From contig CAKMXJ010000037.1 in NCBI GenBank assembly GCA_928724745.1, positions 1,293,850 to 1,357,849 of the forward strand: 64,000 bases of DNA, written 5' to 3'. The position numbers were made by a program, and so were the translations under genes. The DNA is from Anthracocystis setariae (taxonomy: Eukaryota; Basidiomycota; Ustilaginomycetes; Ustilaginales; Ustilaginaceae). The notes below the pieces were generated by a model. The model did not search any database. It saw nothing but the letters and a program-made list of their open reading frames with translations, and was not told where the DNA came from. Of this stretch, positions 21,668 to 30,200 are shown piece by piece; within the stretch, counting starts at the first letter, position 1; each line of letters starts with the position of its first letter.

Positions 21668-22831
21668 ATGCAAGTCGATTACACCATCTCAACGCGTCGA
21701 AGACGTCGTATGCGCATTCTAGCTGTCCTTGCAGCCTCTTCTCGAGCCTCGGCGACGGACCTGGCAGCTCAAGACTACCATCGTATCATCTCTCAACTCG
21801 ATGATGTACACTTCAGGTCCATGTTTGGCTACACAATCGGGGAATTTCAAGTGATACATCATGCATTGAGATTGCCTGAGCCTGTGCGAACTAGATCGAA
21901 GGACGTGATCGATAGCAAGACGGCAATGCTCATGCTGCTTGCCTGGTTGAGAGGAAGTCGTCTGCGGTCTCTTGAGGGTCAATTCGGGTGGTCTCACAGC
22001 CGTACAAGTCGCATTGTGCATCATATGAGTGAGTTCATTCATCGGAGATGGTGTTACTTGCTCGACATCACCAGCGCGCGCCACCACCTTGCCTCGCCGA
22101 GGGCCCTCGATGCCTACGCCGCTGCGATCGAGCGGAAGACTCGCTTGCCGAACTTCTGGGGCGCTATCGACGGTACAGTTCGGCCAATCGCTATGCCGGA
22201 TCGCGATCAGCAGGAGGCATACAACGGTCACAAACGGGTTCATGCTCTGAAATGGCAGTTCATTGCGACACCAGACGGACTCCTGTTTGTATCTCAGCCG
22301 TTCGATGGTCGCAGACATGATGCTCACATGGTAATAGAAACTCGATTGGTTGAATGGGCTACGGAGCATGCTAAAGGAGAGGACGGTGAGCAAAGATATC
22401 TATACGGGGACCAGGCGTACGGAGTGTCGGCGGCGATCATATCGCCGTTCCGTGGTAATCTTGTCTCGAGGAACCAGGAACTGTTCAACCACGTGCTCAG
22501 TAAGTATCGAACGACCGTAGAGTGGGGGATCGGCATGGTATCGATGCAATGGCCAAGATTTCGTGATAAGCAATATCAGAGGACGGGTCTCACACCGTGT
22601 GGAAGGGACTGGATGGTGGCGACGCTCCTGTGGAACGCCAAGACGTGTATGATCGGCAATCAGATTAGCATTGCTATGGGGTGCAATCCTCCTCGCCTGG
22701 AGGAGTACTTCTCATCGCGACGTGTGGTGGTCTCGAGCGTGTCTCCTTCTCCGCATACCAACAGCACAGGCATCAATGAGGAGGAGTTAGCACAAGTCAA
22801 CGAGGAAGTGATGGTGAACGAGGCACTTTGA
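21668..22831 (+). CDS. PIF/Harbinger DDE transposase (HARBI1-like)
   Basis: 387 aa, apparently intact. It has a helical N-terminal region with a helix-turn-helix-like segment (RLRSLEGQFGWSHSRTSRIVHHM), then the DDE catalytic domain: Asp168 in FWGAIDGT, Asp248 in YLYGDQAYG and Glu285 in TTVEWGIG. This spacing is typical of DDE_Tnp_4/HARBI1 nucleases. The motif QEAYNGHKRVHALKWQFI is the family's 'YnGhKk' signature. It should cut and join the element's ends together with a Myb-like partner, which is encoded convergently downstream inside the same element. No stop or frameshift interrupts it. Confidence 0.92.
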   Translation: MQVDYTISTRRRRRMRILAVLAASSRASATDLAAQDYHRIISQLDDVHFRSMFGYTIGEFQVIHHALRLPEPVRTRSKDVIDSKTAMLMLLAWLRGSRLRSLEGQFGWSHSRTSRIVHHMSEFIHRRWCYLLDITSARHHLASPRALDAYAAAIERKTRLPNFWGAIDGTVRPIAMPDRDQQEAYNGHKRVHALKWQFIATPDGLLFVSQPFDGRRHDAHMVIETRLVEWATEHAKGEDGEQRYLYGDQAYGVSAAIISPFRGNLVSRNQELFNHVLSKYRTTVEWGIGMVSMQWPRFRDKQYQRTGLTPCGRDWMVATLLWNAKTCMIGNQISIAMGCNPPRLEEYFSSRRVVVSSVSPSPHTNSTGINEEELAQVNEEVMVNEAL

Positions 22832-22864
22832 TTGCTAGGACAATGTATATACATGAATAGATGA

Positions 22865-24190
22865 TCAATGAAACCCTCCATATCTACCTGTTCGTGACTG
22901 CGATGGTGCGCGGGAGCTACGTCGTCGAGATCCCTCTCGAGTGGGAGTGATATCAGTCGAAGACACCGAGATCGAACGCTGTCCACGTGGAGTGGAAGGA
23001 TCTTCGGGGATAGTGTTCATTGCATATGAGTTCGTTCCTGCAGCAACATTTGATTGTGACGACGGCGGCGGAGGCGGAGGTTGCGATTTGATGTACCCGA
23101 CGATGTGGTTGAGACTGTTCTCGATGGAGTCAAGGCGATTGATCTTACTCTCAAGCGCTTCGAAGCGACTACGCATATCCCTCATATCAGCAGACACGGT
23201 GTTGAGCAATGAAGTTCCTATATTGACCATGCTCTGCTTGATTCAAAGTGATTCGTTCCTGAATCGCTCGTCTGACTCCCTCTGAATCTCGTCGTTGTGC
23301 AACATGAGAGAGAGTACCTTGTTCGCAGCGTTCTTGTTCTTCTTCCTGGGCGGCGATATGAACAGTTCGCCAGAGGTGTCGCTCTCCGAGTCTGCGCTGC
23401 GTGAAGAAGATCGAGGCGGACCTGAGGGGCTGGAATCGGCAGCTGATGCTCGTTGATACATCGTTGAGGTCGATCGGGATGCCGGAGTACCATGTGCTGC
23501 AGTGCTGATGCCGACAAGATGTCGCCGGTGAGCCTTGGCGGTGGCTTTGGCACTCTTTCCATAGGAGTTGACCACCTCGGCCTGCAGGACATCGTCAACC
23601 ATTCGTTCCAGGTCACTCCGGAGCTCAACAATACCCGAAGACGCTGCCAGTGCTCGATCTTGCTTCTTGCGTGCAATGCTAATGTGTTTCCATTTCTCCT
23701 TGATAGCCTGAAGTGAGCGTGGCGGAGCTTGATCGCAATCAAAGACAGCGTTGACCTCATCAAGCACCGCAAGCCAAGCAGTACCCTTGTCGGCATTGAC
23801 GCGATACTTGTTAGGATTGTGATTATGTACAGCCTTGATGAGCACCTCAATATGATCCGCTGTCCAATGGCCTCGAGCGCCGTTTGCCACAGAAGACACA
23901 GACACAGACTGAGACAATGGAACTTGGGTACGTTCTTGAGATTGCGATGCTTGTACATGATCGTGAGATATAGCTCTATACACTTGAGACTCTTGCGAAG
24001 GAGAAGACTGGAAGAGCGGCGGAGGAGGCAGAGAAGTCGTCGGTTGCGAAATGTTTCGATAAAGCTCGTCCATATTGACGATATCAGCCATGCTATCGAC
24101 GTCAATAGACTCCATTGCCATCAGCGAGGACTGCAGCGAAGCTGGGAAGCGCGAGAGCGAGGGGTCGGCGGACAGGCGCTGGTTCGGCAT
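22865..24190 (-). pseudogene. Myb/SANT-like Harbinger accessory protein gene with one in-frame stop
   Basis: The upstream part (23243-24190, 315 aa) has a Myb/SANT-like DNA-binding domain: GHWTADHIEVLIKAVHNHNP, then the helix QAIKEKWKHISIARKKQDRAL. It ends in the charged helix NDEIQRESDERFRNESL. A TGA at 23243-23245 stops it, but the same frame resumes at once and stays open for 125 residues to 22865, as a coiled-coil-like stretch (MRDMRSRFEALESKINRLDSIENSL) with a Pro/Ser-rich tail. A single C-to-T change of CGA would explain the stop. Harbinger Myb-like proteins carry the transposase to the nucleus and bind the ends. Alternatives: a truncated but working protein, or a poor-consensus intron (GTCAGA...TAG) removing the stop. 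Confidence 0.7.
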
Positions 24191-24605
24191 GCTCCAATAA
24201 CGATCAATTGGGGTCGTACAAGCTGTGTGTGGGGTAAAGTTAAAGTTTATGATTGCAAATCCCGACCGACGGTAACTTAGTTCATGGCCTGTGCCTGATC
24301 GCGAAGAGCACTACTGACATCAGCTAGATTCACAGATATCGGCAGAATCGGTTTGTATATTACCCGATACGGTGATCACGGCCGAAAAAATTAACTGGAC
24401 GCGTCACGTGGATTGGAAAATATTTAAACAAAGCTCAGTTCGAAATCCGTCCACCCAAACGATCCTCCGAACCACCACCATCTCCGTCGTCTGGGTCAAC
24501 TATCCGACCCCTCCGACACTCACCCAGACGACGACGACCGAAACCTCCCTAATAATGATTCTCTCAAGTTGCTTGCGAGCGTCAACACCACTGCTTTGCT
24601 TGACA

Positions 24606-25254
24606 TTAAAATCCGACTAAAGAGTAAACGGCAAGAGCAAAGCCAGACAAAGCCGCCGCCACTCGCACGTTGTGCAGCTTGGTCCATCTCGTGAACAACG
24701 CCTCAACTTGGGCAACATTGACCTCCTCCTTGTTATTTGCGGCAAGTCTTAAAGCCATCAGCTTGTTATTGGTAGGCATGATTGCCAACAGCGTGAATAC
24801 AAGGAGACTGCCGGTCAGAGCAGCGGATCCCAAGAGAAGCTTCTTGCGCGTCTGCCAGTTGCTTCCAAAACGCTTGAGCATCGCCGATTTGTCGCCGCGG
24901 TCAGAAGAGAGAGCAAATGCTGCCAATGAAGCAGCTGTGACGAGCGAGAGGACGGGCACTACATAGCCCGCCTTAAACGCGCGCTCCCACAGAGTGAGAC
25001 GCTGCGCAATACTCAGATTGGCCACCCAAGGAGACGGCGGCGAAATTTTGGCTCCTTGCTCGTCGATAAAGTGCATGTTGATCATGAGAGGATAGGCAAG
25101 GGTGAGGCCTGTGATCGTCGAATCGGCAAAGTAACGTAAACATCAACATCAGTCATAGCTTTATAGCGTCCACGTTCTACTGTATGGTATTGTACCTACC
25201 ACTGACCAGGCCAGAGCATGTAAGGCCAACGAGCGCGGTGAGCGGTGCCGACAT
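24606..25254 (-). CDS. DUF1772 (anthrone oxygenase-like) membrane protein, 2 exons
   Basis: Exon 1 is 25200-25254 and exon 2 is 24606-25108, separated by a 91-base intron (GTAGGT...CAG). The joined frame is 185 aa, starting MSAPLTALVGLTCSGLVSG and continuing GLTLAYPLMINMHFI. Four hydrophobic segments are visible, about residues 5-30, 75-95, 110-130 and 165-183. The DUF1772 landmarks LLAIMPTNNKLM and FTRWTKLHNVRVAAAL are both present. Relatives include small anthrone oxygenases of aromatic polyketide pathways, though most members have no known role. The stop lies only 53 bases from the right target duplication of the Harbinger element, so the transposon sits in its 3' flank. Confidence 0.8.
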
Positions 25255-25862
25255 GATGTCTTGAAATGCGAAATAGGAATGCTGCAATAGCGTTGTGGTG
25301 GCGCCAAGAGTTGATGTGTGTTTGCGAATGGATGTCGACAAAGGGTCTGTTTTTAGACGGTCCTGTCCTGTCCCTCGATTGATTCATGTTGCAATCTTCA
25401 ACCAGTCCCGCAGGCATCCAAGCCGCCTGACTTAGATTGTCCCGCTCCACCATATGTCGGTGTTGCTGTCACCGCGGACGGGCCACAATTCGCCTCGCCT
25501 CGCCCTGCCCCGCCCCGCCCCGTTCCGCACCTTGCGAATACGCGTCCGCATTTGCCGCCGCCCGCGGAATTTCCAGTTCGACCTTGCCGACATCAAGCTG
25601 TAACGAACTTTAGGTCATTGTCTCCTCAGCTCTCTGCCGTCTCACAACACAGATTTCCGCGGTTGACTGTAAGCCAGTACCGAGCTGGGCAAAGAGTCAG
25701 AGGAGTGTTCTTGCAATTTGGCAGCAACATTGTCACCGTTCAAAAGCTCAAGATTCTACGAAGCAGTCGACGCTGGCGATCCAATGATAACGTCTTGATT
25801 CCTGGTGCGGACAACAGCCAAACACATTGAGAGCATCAAAGATCGTGCTGGTGACATGAACA
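25255..25862. other. Intergenic with a GC-rich tract
   Basis: A tract of repeated CGCCTCGCC / GCCCCGCCCC units lies near 25488-25530. No gene is supported. Part of this is the promoter of the DUF1772 gene. Confidence 0.4.
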
Positions 25863-26729
25863 CTACTTCCGCAGGATCACCTCACCGCATACCATGATGA
25901 ACACTCCGTCAGGCGCGTCGCTCCATTCGAGCCAATCTCGTTCCATCTTCTTGACTTGTTCTTCGCTCACCGTGCCCGTATCAAGCGCCTGTTTCTTCCA
26001 TCCGTCGGCAGCAATTCGCTGAGCCCACATCTCGCCCCAGAATTTGGCATGTGGCTGACCACCATACGCCTGATTGCTCGAAGAAAAAGTGATGTGCTCT
26101 GCGCCTCCCTGGTAGCCTGCATCCAGCGCCCAACGCACCAGTCTTCGTCCAGCGTCGGGCTCTGAGCCGATCGACCGATAGATTGCAGTCGCCGTGGAAA
26201 GCCACAGTCCAAACGTTTCGGTGGGTGGATACAGTACCGAGGTGGTGAAGTCGGCCTCTCGGGCTGCAACGATTCCTCCCGGCTTGCAAACCCGTCGCAT
26301 TTCTTTCAACGCCTTGACGGGTTCAGGCAAGTGTAGCAGCACTTGATGGCAGAAAACAACGTCAAAGCTATCGTCGGCATAAGGAAGCTCAAAGATCGAT
26401 GCAACTTCAAAGCTGCATCGATCCGCTGCGCTGCGCTCTTTGTCGCTGGCCGACTCGCTCCGTAAGCGGTCCAATCGCCTTTGCGCTTCGGCCACCACCT
26501 CAGCAGAGTAATCCGTTCCGATGATGGTGCCTTCCGGTATATACGCAGTCAGCGAAGTTGTGATGGTTCCTGGGCCGCACCCAATGTCCAGGATCTTGGC
26601 GTCCTTCTTGATCCAGGGCAACAAGAATGCTGCCGAGGTCTCGGCAGTTCGAGAGGCATGGCTCTTAAGAACGGCGTGGCTGTATCCTTGCGTATATGTC
26701 ACTTTGCTTGCAGGTGTCGAGGCGCTCAT
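25863..26729 (-). CDS. Class I SAM-dependent methyltransferase (UbiE/Methyltransf_11 type)
   Basis: 288 aa from the ATG MSASTPASK; an upstream ATG at 26819 would add 30 basic residues and is less likely. SAM-binding motif I is AKILDIGCGPGTITTSL. The acidic post-I residue follows in IIGTDYSAEVV, motif II region is DDSFDVVFCHQVLLHLPEPVKALKEMRRVCKPGG, and the C-terminal part holds substrate-shaping helices. Fungal relatives act on small molecules. No substrate can be read from the sequence. It shares strand and neighbourhood with the DUF1772 and CmcJ-like genes. Confidence 0.88.
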   Translation of the reverse strand: MSASTPASKVTYTQGYSHAVLKSHASRTAETSAAFLLPWIKKDAKILDIGCGPGTITTSLTAYIPEGTIIGTDYSAEVVAEAQRRLDRLRSESASDKERSAADRCSFEVASIFELPYADDSFDVVFCHQVLLHLPEPVKALKEMRRVCKPGGIVAAREADFTTSVLYPPTETFGLWLSTATAIYRSIGSEPDAGRRLVRWALDAGYQGGAEHITFSSSNQAYGGQPHAKFWGEMWAQRIAADGWKKQALDTGTVSEEQVKKMERDWLEWSDAPDGVFIMVCGEVILRK

Positions 26730-27214
26730 TTTGTTGCCTCGTTTTAGAGTACTGTGGTCTTTACGATGGAGGCGACGATGGCTGCCTCTTCGCCTTCTTC
26801 TACAGAGATCAGAGATCAAGCGTGGAAGCTGACCTCGTGATCAGTTAGTTGGGCACCTTTGTTGTGGAGGCTCAGTTCGGATCTGCAGCACGGCATGTTT
26901 GCCTGGCCCGTGCAGCTTGCGGAGATCACCTCTTTCTGCGCTTCTCGACGTCTGATGGGTCGACTCTCATGCACTTTCCGCGACAAGGAATGCTCAGCGA
27001 ACAAAAAAAGCTCAGCATGACCGTCAAGTCAAAGTTTCAAAAGTATGAGAGGAGGCTACAAAACAGTCTCCGCTGCTGCGTTCGACCCTTAAAATTATTA
27101 GCGAAAGGGTATCTAGATGGTAGTAACGAGTGTGTAGAGCGAGAAATGGAAGTTCGAAAGGCGAGACAAGGGTGTCTCGTATTGCACTACATGTGAACAG
27201 ATTGCTCTGCGTGA
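26730..27214. other. Intergenic, nothing recognised
   Basis: Promoter side of the methyltransferase gene and 3' side of the large disordered-protein gene. No convincing frame or repeat. Confidence 0.4.
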
Positions 27215-30200
27215 TCAAGACGACGACGTCGACGAAGCCGCTCGGGAAGATGCTGGCAACGGTAGTGCAGAACGTCGAGCTCCGGCTTGTGGCGAAGTTA
27301 GACGCCGGCGTGTAGCTGCGCTTGGCGTTGGTAAGCCTGATTCCCGCAGACTGGCGCTGCTAGCTGTACCTCGAAGGCTTGGAAGTTTGGATGATGTGAT
27401 GCCACCACCAATGCTACGACTGGAATTAGCGGAACTCGCTGCGAAGCCATCGCAATTGCGCGTCGGCGCCTTGACAGTGTGACCCGCCGCATAAGATTTG
27501 GCTCTTGCAGGAGTAGTGGTAGCCTGTATGGGCTGGCCGATGGATGAAAGCTTGTTGTGCAGGCTTGCAACGCTCTGGTATCGTCGAAAACCGGGTCTCG
27601 AGCCGGAGACACTACTTCCCATCTCTTTAAGACTTGATTGTGCCGGTATCAGGGAATTGGGCTTGGGTCCAAGGGACAGCGATGGACGTTGTTGCAATCG
27701 CGAACGGTCCTGCGCCACTGGGAGCCCGCTGCTCTTTCTGCTCATCACCGAACTGGAACGAGCTGAGCTGGCATCGCTTGTCTCGCTGGTCTCAGGGACG
27801 GTGCTCTCAGCTGCTGCAGAGGCGCGTGGCTGAGGATCAGTAGACTCAGATGCGAGCCCCTTCAGAAGGGATGGCTCGTGTGGAGGATCGTCCTCGAAGC
27901 TGCGGCAAGACCAAGTGGTGGCCGTCGATGCAGAACTCAATCGATCAACATGGAAGCTCTTCCAGATTCCGGATCCAACTGACGTGTTTGGCGTGTCTCG
28001 CACACTGGGAGACGGGACGTCCCTGTCCACGCATTCGGCTCCGGCGTCACTGTTATCGGTTTCAACTGATGGAGCAGCGGAGGACAGAAGCTCGTCTGCT
28101 TCCTGGATCATCTCGGTGATATTGCTCACCGAGCCGGCCCGAGAGTGGGTTGGCAGCTTCTCTGTCAGCTGCGAATCCTTGCTGATCGCAAGAGAGGGCT
28201 CATTCGCATTCTCGATCGCTCTGTCATCACTGTGATCGGAGGCAACCGTTTGCACTTCTGGATCCGCCACCGTGTCACTTGCCTCGCTGCTAGCCCGACG
28301 CATCAGCGGGTTGATGCAAGGCTTCGAAGGAGTCGAGGAAAACCGTGATTGGAGGGACCGACCGACCATCATATCGAAATCGTCATCCAAGAGCGACGAC
28401 CTGTGCGAAGACTCTGCCGCTTTGATCCCTAAGTCCGCTGTGAGGAGCACCTCCTCGTCACTCAGGTTGGTCAAGCTACTGAGATCTGGGCTGGGAGATC
28501 GATTTCTCGACAGATCAGACAAGGGTGAAAAATCTGAGTTGGGTCGCTTGGAGGCTCCCGTCACCGCCATCGACTTTGAGCGGCGCAGCGGATTTTCGAA
28601 GCTGCAAGTATGGGCCGGGGCACTGTTGGGCAAGGAAGGCTTTACGTAAGCTGGCTCTGTGCGGGATTCTCGTACTGGCGCAGTTTCAGAGAGTTCATCC
28701 TCATCGTCCGATGTGTCCCAGCCAGCGTTGCGTGGCATGCGTTGGGAGCGAATGCGTTCCAAGGCTATCGAGATACGCCAAGCTTTGGAAGGAATTGACG
28801 CGATCTGACGTTGGGCAGATTCATATCTTGTACCAAGATCACGCACGTTGCCGAGCTTGGAGTGCAACTTGCGCTTAGAGCCGCGCGAAGCATCCAGCAC
28901 GCCCGTACGCTCTGCAAGATCTTCCAAACCCGCATTGACGTCTAAGTCCGACTCTTCACTACCTTCCTCGTCATCGGACGCAAGCCCCTGCTCCCCGCTC
29001 GTCTCCATATCGCTTTTGCTATTTCTGCTCCTACGCGAGCAAGAGGAGAGGCGAGGTGCTCGGATGCTCGATGGCCATACACCAGGCTGGTCCAGCTCGG
29101 CACCCAAGCAGCGGACGGTAATCAGAGATGCAGAGCTCTTACGCCGGCGAAGGGGTGCGTCAATTGCCAAACGATCCACTGCCGGGGTATTCGTATTTTC
29201 GCTCCTAATCTCGGCATCAACACCGCAACAACGATCATCGACGGTGAGTGAGTCTGACAGCACCGGCATGTCGGGTTCGGTTGGCGATGCTTGGGGAGAG
29301 GTCTGCATGGAGAACTCGGCATACACCTTGACCTCGGATGGCTCCGCTGAGGACCGTCTGGAAGTAGACCACGGAACGGAGCAGACCATGGCAGAGATAC
29401 CGTCTGATCCAACAGCTTGGTCAGCGCCAACAGCTACGGGCCAGCGAGACCCATAGTGGCCAACACTAGGAGCCACGGTTTCGGTGCCACCCACGCTGCT
29501 GCCCAAGGACGAGCGGTTGAGGGTGAATGGTTCCGAGCCATGGCCGGCGGTATGGGCGGATGGAGTGGATGAGACCGATGATCGAAGGCCGACAGACCTG
29601 ACAGCATGATTGACAAAGGTCAGAGCGTGGTCATGAATGGCGAAAGGACGATAGCTCATAGAGGCGATTTGATGTGACATCTGCTCTCTTGCAAGATGAG
29701 CTGCATCTGCCTGCTCTTTCTTTGCTTGTGCCGTGGCACGGATCTGTCGCATCGAGATCGGACCGGTCGGAGCGGCTTCAAGAGAGGCGAAGGAAGTGAT
29801 GGACGACTTGCGCGAATGGATGCCTTCCGATGCGCGAGCGACGATGCTGGACCACGTGCCTCTGCCGGTCAAATCACGCGGTGAAATGCCGGACGGCACG
29901 AAAGGTGGGAGGCTCGGGGAGAACTCGTAGAAGACGTACGGATCCGCACCGCTCGGTGTCGTTGCTGCGGCCGTCAGCGATGTGACCGCGTCATCGTTTT
30001 CATCTGGGGCAGGGCCTAGTTGGGAGCGGAAAGTCTGGCCAGGCCTGTTAGCCAGAGAGGATGTGCGGTGAGAAGGTAAAGGGCACGGACGCAATGCAGC
30101 TCGCTGTTCCTCAAAGCCCATCAAGTTCCTACCAGATGCCTTGTTGCGCTTGCGTGGAAAATCCTCGGAAGAGGAGTTGCCATCGTCGAGCTCGATATCC

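Larger units (their letters stand above)
21294..24553. mobile_element. PIF/Harbinger-like DNA transposon with TIRs and 3-bp target duplication
   Basis: The element proper is 21297-24550 (3254 bp). Its left end reads AGGGAGGTTTCGGT. The reverse complement of its right end begins with the same 14 bases, and weaker similarity continues for about 15 more. AAT flanks both ends (21294-21296 and 24551-24553), matching the 3-bp duplications of the PIF/Harbinger superfamily, though the classic target is TWA. Inside are a DDE transposase (plus strand) and a Myb/SANT-like gene (minus strand), the two proteins expected of an autonomous Harbinger. A perfect 12-bp inverted repeat (arms CGTCGTCTGGGT) lies at 24485-24533 near the right end. 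The left side has a smaller hairpin (TGCACG...CGTGCA) near 21344-21366. It lies about 300 bases from one gene's start and 53 bases past another's stop. Confidence 0.85.
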
